From Ruminococcus sp. OA3 (lineage in GTDB: Bacteria; Bacillota; Clostridia; Lachnospirales; Lachnospiraceae), in assembly GCF_022440845.1 (NCBI RefSeq), contig NZ_JAKNTO010000001.1, positions 2,294,001 to 2,358,000 on the forward strand: 64,000 bases of DNA, written 5' to 3'. The notes under the pieces are model-generated. The model was not told the origin of the DNA. It searched no databases and worked only from the letters and a program-made list of their open reading frames with translations. Below are positions 26,687 through 36,704 of the stretch, one piece after another; position 1 is the first letter of the stretch, and every line of letters begins with the position of its first letter. The position numbers were made by a program, and so were the translations under genes.

Positions 26687-29600
26687 ATGCAACGGATGAT
26701 GGAAAATCAGTCCGGCCATGGTTTGTATGATGCCAGATTCGAGCATGACAACTGTGGAATCGGAGCGGTGGTGAACATTCACGGTGTGAAAACGCATAAA
26801 ACCGTGGAGAATGCATTAAAAATTGTTGAAAATCTGGAACACAGAGCGGGCAAAGATGCCGAAGGAAAAACAGGAGACGGAGTAGGAATTCTGCTGCAGA
26901 TATCGCACAGATTCTTCTCAAAAGCCTGTCATTCCATCGGCATCTTTTTACGTTCAGAAAGAGATTACGGAATCGGAATGTTTTTCTTCCCGCAGGATGA
27001 ACTGAAACGCAACCAGGCGAAAAAGATGTTTGAGATCATCGTGGAAAAAGAGGGGATGAAGTTTCTCGGCTGGAGAATGGTACCGACAGTGCCGAAAGTT
27101 TTAGGGCATAAAGCGCTGGAATGCATGCCGTGCATTATGCAGGGATTTGTTGAACGCCCGGAATACGTGGAGAAAGGCCTGGAGTTCGACCGCAAATTAT
27201 ATATCGTACGGAGAATTTTTGAACAGAGCAATGATAATACGTACGTGTCATCCCTGTCGAGCCGCACGATTGCCTACAAGGGTATGTTTCTGGTCGGACA
27301 GCTGAGGACGTTCTTCGAGGATCTGCAGAATCCTGATTATGAATCAGCGATCGCCATGGTACATTCCCGTTTCAGTACCAATACAAATCCAAGCTGGGAG
27401 AGGGCGCACCCCTACCGTGTCATCGTACATAACGGAGAAATCAATACCATCCGCGGTAACGCAGATAAGATGCTTGCCCGTGAGGAGACAATGGATAACG
27501 GGGCACTGCAGCATGAACTGCACAAGGTGCTTCCGGTGATCAATTCGGAAGGCTCTGATTCCGCGATGCTGGACAATACACTGGAATTTCTGGTGATGAG
27601 CGGTATGCCGCTTCCGCTGGCAGTGATGATCCTGATTCCGGAGCCATGGCAGAATAACCGGACGATGACACAGGATAAAAAGGATTTTTATCATTACTAT
27701 GCGACGATGATGGAGCCGTGGGACGGTCCGGCATCGATACTGTTTACAGACGGTGATATCATGGGGGCAGTACTTGACCGCAACGGATTGCGTCCGTCCA
27801 GGTATTATATCACAGATGACGGATATATGATCCTGTCATCCGAGGTTGGTGTCCTGGATATCCCGGCATCCCAGGTTGTGCAAAAGGAGCGTCTGCACCC
27901 CGGTAAAATGCTGATGGTTGATACGGTAAACGGGAAGGTGGTATCCGATGATGAGTTGAAAGAATACTATGCTTCCAGGCAGCCTTATGGAGAATGGCTG
28001 GACAGTAACCTGATCACTTTAAAGGAGTTGAAAATTCCTAATAAACGGGTGGAGAGCTACAAGGAGGAGGAACGGGCACGGCTTCTGAAGGCCTTCGGGT
28101 ACACGTATGAAGAGTACCGGACATCAATTTTAAATATGGCTAAAAATGGGAGTGAAGGTATCGGCGCCATGGGCATTGATTCCCCGATTCCGGTTCTGGA
28201 TCAGGGCCATCAGCCACTGTTCAACTATTTTAAACAGATGTTTGCCCAGGTGACGAATCCGCCGATCGATGCGATAAGGGAAGAAATCGTGACCTCAACG
28301 ACGGTATACGTCGGCGAGGACGGTAATCTGCTGGAAGAAAAACCGGATAACTGCAAAGTGCTTCAGGTGAATAATCCGATCCTGACGAATACGGATCTGA
28401 TGAAGATTAAGAACATGAACGCCGGGAATTTTAAGGTTCAGATCGTACCGATCCTGTATTACAAAAACACCGATCTGAAAAAAGCGCTGGACCGCCTGTT
28501 TGTAGAGGTTGACCGTGCTCACCGGGATGGCGCCAACATCCTGATACTGTCTGACCGCGGAGTGGATGAAAACCATGCTGCCATCCCTTCGCTGCTTGCG
28601 GTGTCTGCGGTACATCAGCATCTGGTAAAAACAAAGAAAAGAACTTCGCTGGCAATGATACTGGAATCCGCAGAGCCGCGTGAAGTACATCATTTTGCCA
28701 CGCTGCTCGGATACGGTGCATGTGCGGTCAACCCGTATCTGGCACAGGATACGATCGGACAGCTCATTGACAGCGGTATGCTCGACAAAGACTATTATGC
28801 AGCTGTCAGTGATTACAACGATGCGGTTCTCCATGGGATCGTAAAGATTGCGTCCAAGATGGGAATCTCGACCATTCAGTCATATCAGGGAGCACAGATC
28901 TTTGAGGCAATTGGTATTGATAAGAGCGTGATCGATGAATACTTTACGAATACTGTCAGCCGGATTGGCGGGATCACGCTGGAGGACATTGCGCGAGAGA
29001 ACGATGAATTGCATTCGGCTGCATTCGATCCACTGGGTCTGGAAACAGATCTGACACTGAACAGTGTCGGACGCCATAAGATGAGAAGCGGGGGAGAAAA
29101 ACATCTGTACAATCCGCAGACAATCCATCTGCTTCAGGAGTCAACGAAACGCGGTGATTATGGAATGTTTAAAGAGTATACATCACTTGTAAATTCGGAG
29201 CACCGGGAAGGGACGCTGAGAGATCTGCTGACATTTAATTTTCCAAAACAGGGAGTTCCGATCGCGGAAGTCGAAAGCGTGGATTCGATCGTGACACGGT
29301 TTAAGACGGGTGCGATGTCTTATGGCTCTATTTCCAAGGAGGCACATGAGACATTGGCGATCGCCATGAATACGCTGCATGGAAAATCCAACAGCGGAGA
29401 GGGCGGAGAGGACTATGACCGTCTGACTGTCGGTAAGGACGGACTGAACAAATGCTCAGCGATCAAACAGGTGGCATCCGGACGATTCGGTGTTACTTCC
29501 AGATACCTGGTAAGTGCACAGGAGATACAGATAAAGATGGCACAGGGCGCAAAGCCGGGAGAAGGCGGACATCTGCCGGGCGGAAAAGTATATCCCTGGA

Positions 29601-31237
29601 TTGCAAAAACAAGGCATTCAACACCGGGCGTCAGTCTGATCTCTCCGCCGCCCCATCATGATATCTATTCCATCGAGGACCTTGCACAGTTGATCTATGA
29701 CTGTAAAAATGCGAATAAGAATGCAAGGATTTCGGTGAAGTTGGTGTCAGAAGCGGGAGTGGGAACCGTAGCGGCAGGTGTTGCAAAAGCCGGTGCACAG
29801 GTCATACTGATCTCTGGGTATGACGGAGGAACCGGTGCGGCTCCGCGAAGTTCCATTCACAATGCAGGTCTTCCATGGGAACTGGGACTGTCTGAAACAC
29901 ATCAGACCCTGATCATGAACGGTCTGCGCAATAAAGTGCGCATAGAAACGGACGGCAAACTGATGAGCGGCCGTGACGTGGCGATTGCAGCCATGCTGGG
30001 TGCCGAAGAATTTGGTTTTGCGACGGCGCCGCTTGTGACTATGGGATGTGTCATGATGCGTGTCTGTAATCTGGATACCTGTCCGGTGGGTGTGGCGACG
30101 CAGAACCCGGAACTCAGGAAACGGTTCAGGGGAAAACCGGAATATGTCATTAATTTTATGCGCTTCATTGCAGAGGAACTGAGAGAATACATGGCAGAAT
30201 TCGGGGTCAGAACAGTAGATGAACTCATCGGAAGAAGTGATTTCCTTCGAATGAAACAGGAGTATGACGGAATCAAGGCATCCAAAGTGGATCTGTCGCG
30301 TGTATTAAATAATCCGTATGCGAAGGCGGGGGATAAAGTGACGTTTGATCCGAAGCAGATATATGATTTTGAACTGGAGAAAACGGCTGATGAGAGAATC
30401 CTTCTGAAAAAACTTGGATCGGCGATCGAGAGCGGACAGCCGAGGAGTATCGAGGTGGATGTTACCAATACAAACCGCACATTCGGGACGATCCTCGGCT
30501 CAGAGATCACCAGGAAGTTCGGAGAAAATCTGAAAGATGATACGTATATCGTAAAATGCAGCGGTGCCGGAGGACAGAGCTTCGGAGCGTTTATTCCAAA
30601 GGGACTGACGCTGGAGCTTGTCGGGGACAGCAATGATTATTTTGGAAAGGGACTTTCCGGAGGAAAACTGATCGTCTATCCGCCGACGGGAGTAAAGTTT
30701 AAGCAGGACGAAAATATCATCATCGGAAACGTTGCACTTTACGGGGCAACCAGCGGAAAGGCATTTATAAACGGCGTAGCAGGAGAACGTTTCTGTGTCC
30801 GCAATTCAGGAGCTGTTGCGGTGGTGGAAGGCGTCGGTGATCACGGATGCGAATACATGACGGGCGGCCGCGTGGTTGTCCTGGGACAGATCGGAAAGAA
30901 CTTTGCAGCCGGAATGAGCGGGGGCGTGGCATATGTCCTCGATGATAATAATGATCTGTATACAAAGATCAACAAGTCCATGGTATCCATCGAACGTATC
31001 AGTTCCAAATATGATGTTCAGGAACTCAAAGAAATGATTCAGGAGCATGTGGCAAGTACGAACTCCGTCAAAGGAAAACTGATTCTGGAGAACTTCAAAG
31101 ATTATCTTCCGAAGTTTAAGAAAATCATCCCACACGATTATCAGAAGATGCTGAATGCGGTGGTACAGATGGAAGAAAAAGGTTTGAGCTCAAACCAGGC
31201 GCAGATTGAAGCATTTTATGCGACTACGAGAGGATAG
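26687..31237 (+). CDS. gltB: Glutamate synthase large subunit
   Basis: Makes two glutamates from glutamine and 2-oxoglutarate, together with GltD. ATG 26687 gives an 8-base spacing from GGAG, against 2 bases for ATG 26681. It has an N-terminal class II glutamine amidotransferase domain with the nucleophile Cys in DNCGIGAVV (residue 23, so a short propeptide must be removed). A central domain follows, then the FMN synthase domain with the iron-sulfur cysteines in CVMMRVCNLDTCPVG, and a C-terminal GXGXG domain (GGQSFGAFIPKG). About 1516 residues, the full usual length. gltD follows after 11 bases. Confidence 0.96.
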   Translation: MQRMMENQSGHGLYDARFEHDNCGIGAVVNIHGVKTHKTVENALKIVENLEHRAGKDAEGKTGDGVGILLQISHRFFSKACHSIGIFLRSERDYGIGMFFFPQDELKRNQAKKMFEIIVEKEGMKFLGWRMVPTVPKVLGHKALECMPCIMQGFVERPEYVEKGLEFDRKLYIVRRIFEQSNDNTYVSSLSSRTIAYKGMFLVGQLRTFFEDLQNPDYESAIAMVHSRFSTNTNPSWERAHPYRVIVHNGEINTIRGNADKMLAREETMDNGALQHELHKVLPVINSEGSDSAMLDNTLEFLVMSGMPLPLAVMILIPEPWQNNRTMTQDKKDFYHYYATMMEPWDGPASILFTDGDIMGAVLDRNGLRPSRYYITDDGYMILSSEVGVLDIPASQVVQKERLHPGKMLMVDTVNGKVVSDDELKEYYASRQPYGEWLDSNLITLKELKIPNKRVESYKEEERARLLKAFGYTYEEYRTSILNMAKNGSEGIGAMGIDSPIPVLDQGHQPLFNYFKQMFAQVTNPPIDAIREEIVTSTTVYVGEDGNLLEEKPDNCKVLQVNNPILTNTDLMKIKNMNAGNFKVQIVPILYYKNTDLKKALDRLFVEVDRAHRDGANILILSDRGVDENHAAIPSLLAVSAVHQHLVKTKKRTSLAMILESAEPREVHHFATLLGYGACAVNPYLAQDTIGQLIDSGMLDKDYYAAVSDYNDAVLHGIVKIASKMGISTIQSYQGAQIFEAIGIDKSVIDEYFTNTVSRIGGITLEDIARENDELHSAAFDPLGLETDLTLNSVGRHKMRSGGEKHLYNPQTIHLLQESTKRGDYGMFKEYTSLVNSEHREGTLRDLLTFNFPKQGVPIAEVESVDSIVTRFKTGAMSYGSISKEAHETLAIAMNTLHGKSNSGEGGEDYDRLTVGKDGLNKCSAIKQVASGRFGVTSRYLVSAQEIQIKMAQGAKPGEGGHLPGGKVYPWIAKTRHSTPGVSLISPPPHHDIYSIEDLAQLIYDCKNANKNARISVKLVSEAGVGTVAAGVAKAGAQVILISGYDGGTGAAPRSSIHNAGLPWELGLSETHQTLIMNGLRNKVRIETDGKLMSGRDVAIAAMLGAEEFGFATAPLVTMGCVMMRVCNLDTCPVGVATQNPELRKRFRGKPEYVINFMRFIAEELREYMAEFGVRTVDELIGRSDFLRMKQEYDGIKASKVDLSRVLNNPYAKAGDKVTFDPKQIYDFELEKTADERILLKKLGSAIESGQPRSIEVDVTNTNRTFGTILGSEITRKFGENLKDDTYIVKCSGAGGQSFGAFIPKGLTLELVGDSNDYFGKGLSGGKLIVYPPTGVKFKQDENIIIGNVALYGATSGKAFINGVAGERFCVRNSGAVAVVEGVGDHGCEYMTGGRVVVLGQIGKNFAAGMSGGVAYVLDDNNDLYTKINKSMVSIERISSKYDVQELKEMIQEHVASTNSVKGKLILENFKDYLPKFKKIIPHDYQKMLNAVVQMEEKGLSSNQAQIEAFYATTRG

Positions 31238-31248
31238 GAGGGAGAATA

Positions 31249-32742
31249 ATGGGAAAAGCAACAGGATTTTTAGAATATGAGAGAGAAGTCAGTGTCTCTG
31301 AAAAGCCAAAATCCAGGATCAGGCATTTCCGGGAATTTAAAGTCCATCTTCCTCTGAAAGAACAGCAGCTGCAGGGGGCGAGATGCATGGCCTGCGGTGT
31401 GCCGTTCTGTCAGTCCGGCATGATGCTAGGCGGGATGGCGTCGGGCTGTCCCCTGCACAATCTGATCCCGGAATGGAATGACCTGATATATCTCGGAAAC
31501 TGGGAAGAGGCGTACAGACGCCTGAAAAAGACGAGCAACTTTCCGGAGTTTACATCACGGGTATGTCCGGCACTCTGCGAGGCGGCGTGCACTTGCAATC
31601 TGAACGGGGAACCAGTATCCACTAAAGAAAATGAATTTGCCGTTATCGAGCATGCCTATGAGATGGGATATGCAAAGGCAGAACCGCCCCGCACCCGGAC
31701 AGGGAAAAAAGTAGCAGTGATCGGCAGCGGTCCTTCAGGTCTCGCGGCAGCTGACCAGCTGAATAAGCGGGGACACTCGGTGACCGTGTTTGAGAGGAGT
31801 GACCGTATCGGCGGACTTCTCCGCTACGGAATCCCGAATATGAAGCTGGAAAAACACGTGATTGACCGGAAGATTAAAATCATGGAAGAGGAAGGCATCA
31901 CATTTGTGACGAATACGGATGTTGGGAAAAACTATAAGGCGGAGAAGCTGATGAGGGAATTTGACCGCACCGTGCTTTGCTGCGGTGCGTCAAATCCGCG
32001 CGATATCAGCGTTCCGGGCAGAGATGCCAAAGGAATCTATTTCGCAGTGGACTTTCTGACATCCGTGACGAAGAGTCTTCTTGACTCCGATTTTCAGGAT
32101 AAACGATTTATTGATGTAAAAGGGAAAAAAGTAGTGGTTATCGGAGGTGGTGACACCGGGAATGACTGTACCGGTACGTCGATCCGACTTGGAGCATCCA
32201 GTGTCGTGCAGATCGAAATGATGCCCAAGGCTCCCGACCAGAGAGCGGAGAATAATCCATGGCCCGAGTGGCCGAGAGTCTGCAAGACAGACTACGGTCA
32301 GGAGGAAGCTATCGCGGTATTTGGCAGGGATCCCCGGGTCTATCAGACGACGGTGACCGAGTTTATTAAGAATAAAAAGGGAGAACTCTGTCAGGCAAAG
32401 ATTGTGAAACTGGAAAGTCAAAAGGATGAGAAAACGGGACGTATGGTGATGGTACCGGTTGATGGAACAGAACAGACGATTGATGCAGACATCGTGCTGA
32501 TTGCCGCGGGGTTTCTGGGATCACAGAAATATGTGACAGACGCATTTAAAGTAGCTGTAAACGGACGGACCAATGTTGCGACTGAAGAGAAGGGGTATGC
32601 GACAAATATTCCAAATGTGTTTACGGCAGGTGATATGCACAGAGGCCAGTCTCTGGTAGTCTGGGCAATCCGCGAGGGAAGGGAAGCTGCCAGAGCAGTG
32701 GATGAGAGTCTGATGGGCTATACAAATCTTCCCATTCAGTAA
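31249..32742 (+). CDS. gltD: Glutamate synthase small subunit
   Basis: The electron-input subunit of glutamate synthase, 497 residues. The N-terminal region has cysteines for 4Fe-4S clusters (CMACGVPFC, CPLHN, and CPALCEAACTC). The FAD-binding site is VAVIGSGPSGLAAADQL. A second dinucleotide fold, VVVIGGGDTGNDC, binds NAD(P)H. The C-terminal TAGDMHRGQSLVVWAIREGR completes the FAD site. AGGAGGGAG lies before ATG 31249. A strong terminator ends the operon. Confidence 0.96.
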   Translation: MGKATGFLEYEREVSVSEKPKSRIRHFREFKVHLPLKEQQLQGARCMACGVPFCQSGMMLGGMASGCPLHNLIPEWNDLIYLGNWEEAYRRLKKTSNFPEFTSRVCPALCEAACTCNLNGEPVSTKENEFAVIEHAYEMGYAKAEPPRTRTGKKVAVIGSGPSGLAAADQLNKRGHSVTVFERSDRIGGLLRYGIPNMKLEKHVIDRKIKIMEEEGITFVTNTDVGKNYKAEKLMREFDRTVLCCGASNPRDISVPGRDAKGIYFAVDFLTSVTKSLLDSDFQDKRFIDVKGKKVVVIGGGDTGNDCTGTSIRLGASSVVQIEMMPKAPDQRAENNPWPEWPRVCKTDYGQEEAIAVFGRDPRVYQTTVTEFIKNKKGELCQAKIVKLESQKDEKTGRMVMVPVDGTEQTIDADIVLIAAGFLGSQKYVTDAFKVAVNGRTNVATEEKGYATNIPNVFTAGDMHRGQSLVVWAIREGREAARAVDESLMGYTNLPIQ

Positions 32743-32750
32743 AACTAAAA

Positions 32751-32800
32751 AAACAGCGCCGCAGGTCCGGATTGGGCCTGTCCGGCGTTGTTTTTGTTTT
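32751..32800 (+). terminator. Terminator of gltBD
   Basis: A GC-rich stem (from AACAGCGCCG at 32752 to CGGCGTTGTT at 32792) has internal mismatches and is followed by a T-rich tail, TTTTTGTTTT. It starts a few bases after the gltD stop. Confidence 0.85.
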
Positions 32801-32816
32801 CTGGAAATGTTATAAT
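32788..32816 (+). promoter_or_regulatory. Promoter of add, overlapping the gltBD terminator
   Basis: TTGTTT (32788-32793), a 17-base spacer and TATAAT (32811-32816). The -35 hexamer lies within the right arm of the preceding terminator, so the two elements share sequence. Confidence 0.55.
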
Positions 32817-32852
32817 AAATCCGTGAATATTTAACTTTGAGGGAGGGATATT

Positions 32853-33845
32853 ATGACACCGAAGATCGATCTGCACTGCCATCTGGATGGGTCTCTTCCG
32901 CTTATAACGGTACAAAAGCTGGCGAACCGCAGCGGGTTAAAAATACCTAAGAGAAAGAATGACATAAAAGAGGTGCTGCGGGCACCTGCTGAATGTCAGG
33001 ACCTGGCAGAGTATCTGACGTATTTTGATCTGCCGGTCGCCTGCCTGCAGACACAGGAGAACCTGAGAGAAGCCGCCAATGATACAATCTGTGAGGCTGT
33101 GAAGGAAAATGTTATCTATATGGAAATTCGTTTTGCACCGCTTCTGCATACCCGGCAGGGTCTGAGCAGCAGACAGGTGGTCGATGCGGTCATATCGGGT
33201 ATGAATGATGCAAGGCGTGAGACCGGGATTGAAGCTGGGGTCATCGTATGCGCGATGAGACACCATAACGTGGAAGACAACATACAGATGTTGCACGATC
33301 TTCTGGAGTTCCATGGGAAAGGTCTTGTCGGGTTCGATATAGCGGGTGATGAGAAACAGTATCCGACCGGCGCACACAGCCGCTTTTATTATGAAGCGGG
33401 AAGGCATGGCATACCATTTACGATCCATGCCGGTGAGTGCGGGAGTGTCATGAATGTACTGGATGCGCTGGCCATGGGAGCGATGCGCATAGGGCACGGG
33501 CTCGCAGTTGCAAAAGACGCCAGGGCTATGCAGGAATGTGTAAATAAAAAGGTTTGCCTGGAGCTTTGCCCGACCAGCAATCTTCAGACAAAAGCGGCGG
33601 GGAGTATCGAACAGTATCCATTTCGCAGGCTGCTGAATGCAGGCATTGCATTGACAGTAAATACGGATAACCGTACGGTGAGTGACACGACGCTGACGAA
33701 AGAAATGCTGCTTATGCGGGAACATTGTGGGTTATCCGCCATAGAAGAAAAGCAGCTGTTATTGAACAGCGCTGCCTATGCATTTGCCTCAGACACAGTC
33801 AAAGAGAAGCTGCGGCAGAGAATTGAAGCATTCGACTGGCGATAA
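32853..33845 (+). CDS. add: Adenosine deaminase
   Basis: Zinc amidohydrolase converting adenosine to inosine in purine salvage. The 330-residue protein has the metal-binding IDLHCHLDGSL (H8, H10), IHAGECG with H192 and the catalytic E195, RIGHGLAV, CPTSNLQTKA, and NTDN with the metal ligand D272. All key residues are present. GAGGGAGGG lies about 6 bases before ATG 32853. It appears to have its own promoter and may be read through into the zinc-ribbon gene 20 bases downstream. Confidence 0.94.
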   Translation: MTPKIDLHCHLDGSLPLITVQKLANRSGLKIPKRKNDIKEVLRAPAECQDLAEYLTYFDLPVACLQTQENLREAANDTICEAVKENVIYMEIRFAPLLHTRQGLSSRQVVDAVISGMNDARRETGIEAGVIVCAMRHHNVEDNIQMLHDLLEFHGKGLVGFDIAGDEKQYPTGAHSRFYYEAGRHGIPFTIHAGECGSVMNVLDALAMGAMRIGHGLAVAKDARAMQECVNKKVCLELCPTSNLQTKAAGSIEQYPFRRLLNAGIALTVNTDNRTVSDTTLTKEMLLMREHCGLSAIEEKQLLLNSAAYAFASDTVKEKLRQRIEAFDWR

Positions 33846-33865
33846 CACATGAGGAGGGAAATCAA

Positions 33866-34597
33866 ATGTTTTGTGAAAAATGTGGAAGCAGGCTGGAGCC
33901 TGGAGATATATACTGTCCGGGATGCGGAAGAAAACTGACGGACGATAACACGCAGCAGTATCAGCCGCCGCGCAAAAAGCCGGAGACTGACGGGAAAGAA
34001 AAAGCGCTCTATATATTGTTGGGAGTTGTCGCAGTACTGCTGGTCATCGGTATTATCTGGGGTGTCGCGACGCTGGTCAGTCTCAACAGAGAAGAAGAGC
34101 GATACGCAGAGACTAAAAAAACAGAGCAGAGCCAGACGCCTGAGCAAGATGATGAAGATGATACAGTGGAGCCTGCCGAAGTGCCGGATGTCACTGTAAC
34201 ACCTGATCCGACAGAGCAGCCAGCTGTACAGGAACCAGTCGTAACCCCGGCGCCTGTACCGACAGCGACTCCGGCTCCAACTCCCGTACCTGCACAGGAA
34301 CCAGGTTATTCAACAGGCGGAGACTATGTGATTCCGGACAGCAGCAGCCGGCAGCTTGGCAGTTCTGATCTGTCGGGGCTGAGTGAGTGGGAACTGAGAG
34401 TTGCCCGAAATGAAATCTATGCAAGACACGGAAGAATGTTCAACGATTCCGAACTGGATTCTTATTTCCGGGGGAAAAGCTGGTATGTACCGAGTATACC
34501 GGCGGAGAATTTTGATGACAATACATATTTGAGCAAGACGGAGTTGAAAAATGCGAAGCTGATTTCAGATTATGAGGCTTCCGAAGGCTACAATTAA
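33866..34597 (+). CDS. Zinc-ribbon membrane protein with YARHG domain
   Basis: A 243-residue protein. An N-terminal zinc ribbon (CEKCGSRL...CPGCGRKL, about 3-24) is followed by one transmembrane helix (about 47-70), then a long Pro/Thr/Glu-rich linker (about 85-150). The C-terminal YARHG domain (about 170-240) is recognised by NEIYARHGRMF and the KSWY segment. The ribbon would be cytoplasmic and the YARHG domain outside, a layout frequent in Clostridia; YARHG domains are thought to act at the cell surface. A GAGGAGGG site precedes ATG 33866. It is followed at 22 bases by a second zinc-ribbon membrane protein, likely coexpressed. Confidence 0.85.
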   Translation: MFCEKCGSRLEPGDIYCPGCGRKLTDDNTQQYQPPRKKPETDGKEKALYILLGVVAVLLVIGIIWGVATLVSLNREEERYAETKKTEQSQTPEQDDEDDTVEPAEVPDVTVTPDPTEQPAVQEPVVTPAPVPTATPAPTPVPAQEPGYSTGGDYVIPDSSSRQLGSSDLSGLSEWELRVARNEIYARHGRMFNDSELDSYFRGKSWYVPSIPAENFDDNTYLSKTELKNAKLISDYEASEGYN

Positions 34598-34619
34598 TGT
34601 CTGAGGCGGAGGGTGAGCC

Positions 34620-36524
34620 ATGTATTGTGGAAGATGCGGTGCATACAACGATGACAGCCATGCATTCTGTGAAAACTGTGGCAACAGGCTTGCGGGAGCA
34701 CCGGTTCAGCAGACCCCTGTTCCCTCTGAGCGCGATGCCGGCAGAAACAGGCTGCTTATACTTATTATCACAGGGATCATTTTGCTGATTATGGTTCTGG
34801 GTGGGATTTTCTGGGTTCATATTTCTGATGAGAAAGAATATCAGGAGGAGATCACTCTGGGGGATCAGTATCTGGATGAGAAGAATTACGAAAAGGCGGA
34901 AAGCAGTTACCGAAAGGCGATCACGATCAGTCCCGGGCATCCAAGGCCATACATCCGGCTTGCTGCAGTCTATATAGAGACTGAAGAATACAATCTGGCG
35001 GTGGAAGTGCTGAATCAGGGGATTGAGGCGGTAAAAGAAGAAAATGTACAGATTCTTCAGGAACAGCTGACCGTAATAGAAGAAGCGTATATCAGACAGG
35101 ATTCCGGGGAAAATGCGGGCAGGGAGCAGACTGAAAATGGAGAAGATGCCGCCGCAGATGCTGTGGCAACAGCGCAGCAGGTTCTGAGTCTTCCTTACCT
35201 GGCAGACCGCACGTATGAAATGTGGTATGAAAAAACAGAACAGGGTATCGAATGTTCTTATATTACAGATGCTGGAATCCTGAGTGCAGATCTGTTTGAC
35301 TACGACAGGGACGGACAGGATGAAATCCTTGCTATTATAATAGGAACAAATTCTTCACAGTATTCTAACCAGGGCTACTGGTTGAATATGCTTGAACAGG
35401 AGACAGACGGAAGCTGGACGAAAGCGGCAGAGTATCTGATCGATATGGAATATCACTCTCTGGACAGCATCTGTTTTCCCATTCGCATCGACTTTTTTTC
35501 AAAAGAATATGAAAAGGATACAGTGATATTCTATGAGAGCGGCGGGAGGGCGACGTATTTTGCAGATGGTTCATTCTGGAGTATGGGCAGGGTGCAGTAC
35601 CATGATCAGACTTTTCAGCGGGTTGGAGAGGATATGAAAATAGCCGGGTCTGACGACGTGGCTGATGCATGTCTGAGACTGGACAAAAACTACAGCGGTC
35701 CCGAAGAAGGCCGGCAGTATGTGTTGAATTTTATCGCAGAGGTGGAAGAAGCCGGTCTTGACATAGACGGCATCGGATACCAATATCCGGCGATGGATCA
35801 GGATATCAGTCTGAGAAAGATACTGAGAACGGATAAGACGTCAAACATTACGGGCGAGCAGGCAGAGGCACTGTACGCGGCAGAAACGGGCGAACAACTC
35901 AGCGGCGCCACGGTGAAGTTTACAGATTATAGGAAAAGGCAGGAAGAAGACAGTGAGCAGGAGTATTCCATGCAGGTAAAAACACTTGACGGCAGCCAGG
36001 ATATCTGGTATCCGGTATTCTCACCTTCCTCTCCGTCGGCAGATGCGTGGAATACGTATTTTCAGGACAGCGCGTCGGAATTGAAGTCATATCTGAAAGA
36101 CATGCAGGAAGAGGGAATTGAAAATGCCAGCGTGTCCCGTGATGTGGAAGTTACATTTCAGAATGGAGCATATGTTTCCATGCATTTTACGGACTGGTAC
36201 TATTCGGGAGGAGCACACGGCATGTATAATGAGTACGGTATGACGATCGATCTCGCCAGTGATCATGTATATACGCTGGAAGAACTTTTGAACACGGACC
36301 ATGCTTCGGCAGTCAATATGGTAAACAATGCGTTCAATGAGGATATGAAAGTTCACCCCGAACTTTATTTTGAAGGGACACAGTGCCAGGTATCGGACGA
36401 GTTCAGTGAGGTCGGGTATTACCGGACAGAGGAGGGGGTTGTACTGCGCGCTCAGCTCTATTGGCTGGGACCTTTTGCTGCCGGAAGTCAGGAAGTTGTG
36501 CTTACGCCTGCCGAAAATCCCTGA
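34620..36524 (+). CDS. Zinc-ribbon membrane protein with TPR and DUF3298-like domain
   Basis: A 634-residue protein with an N-terminal zinc ribbon (CGRCGAYN...CENCGNRL, 3-24), one transmembrane helix (about 45-67), a TPR-like helical segment (about 75-150, with LGDQYLDEKNYEKAESSYRK), an undefined beta-rich region, and a C-terminal region (about 440-634) resembling the DUF4163/DUF3298 pair of RsiV and PdaC-like proteins (SGGAHGMYNEYGMTIDL, VYTLEELL). No catalytic residues are recognised. ATG 34620 has GGAGGG about 8 bases upstream. The shared architecture with its upstream neighbour suggests that both serve one surface process, which is inferred, not shown. Confidence 0.8.
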   Translation: MYCGRCGAYNDDSHAFCENCGNRLAGAPVQQTPVPSERDAGRNRLLILIITGIILLIMVLGGIFWVHISDEKEYQEEITLGDQYLDEKNYEKAESSYRKAITISPGHPRPYIRLAAVYIETEEYNLAVEVLNQGIEAVKEENVQILQEQLTVIEEAYIRQDSGENAGREQTENGEDAAADAVATAQQVLSLPYLADRTYEMWYEKTEQGIECSYITDAGILSADLFDYDRDGQDEILAIIIGTNSSQYSNQGYWLNMLEQETDGSWTKAAEYLIDMEYHSLDSICFPIRIDFFSKEYEKDTVIFYESGGRATYFADGSFWSMGRVQYHDQTFQRVGEDMKIAGSDDVADACLRLDKNYSGPEEGRQYVLNFIAEVEEAGLDIDGIGYQYPAMDQDISLRKILRTDKTSNITGEQAEALYAAETGEQLSGATVKFTDYRKRQEEDSEQEYSMQVKTLDGSQDIWYPVFSPSSPSADAWNTYFQDSASELKSYLKDMQEEGIENASVSRDVEVTFQNGAYVSMHFTDWYYSGGAHGMYNEYGMTIDLASDHVYTLEELLNTDHASAVNMVNNAFNEDMKVHPELYFEGTQCQVSDEFSEVGYYRTEEGVVLRAQLYWLGPFAAGSQEVVLTPAENP

Positions 36525-36562
36525 AAAATTGTAAAATAACGGGATTTTTAAGCAATTAGTGC

Positions 36563-36592
36563 TTGAAAAAACCGGTTTATCCATGCTATAAT
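36563..36592 (+). promoter_or_regulatory. Promoter of rpsB-tsf
   Basis: TTGAAA (36563-36568), an 18-base spacer and an extended -10, TGCTATAAT (TATAAT at 36587-36592). This is a strong promoter, as expected for a ribosomal protein operon. Confidence 0.75.
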
Positions 36593-36611
36593 GCAAAGGT
36601 CGCAAAAAACA

Positions 36612-36674
36612 CGCATGTGGGTATCTTGAAGGTGCCCGAAGCCCTCGGGTCTCAAGGAAACGTCGAAGCATGCG
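36612..36674 (+). ncRNA. Structured leader of rpsB, candidate S2 autoregulatory element
   Basis: The 5' untranslated region folds into three nested helices: CGCATG/CATGCG (36612-36617 with 36669-36674), CTTGA/TCAAG (36625-36629 with 36652-36656) and CCCGA/TCGGG (36635-36639 with 36645-36649). It lies between the promoter and the ribosome site. Ribosomal protein leaders of this kind often bind the encoded protein; S2 binding is inferred from position only. Confidence 0.5.
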
Positions 36675-36704
36675 GAAGAAAAACCGAAAAAAGGAGATAA
36701 TATC

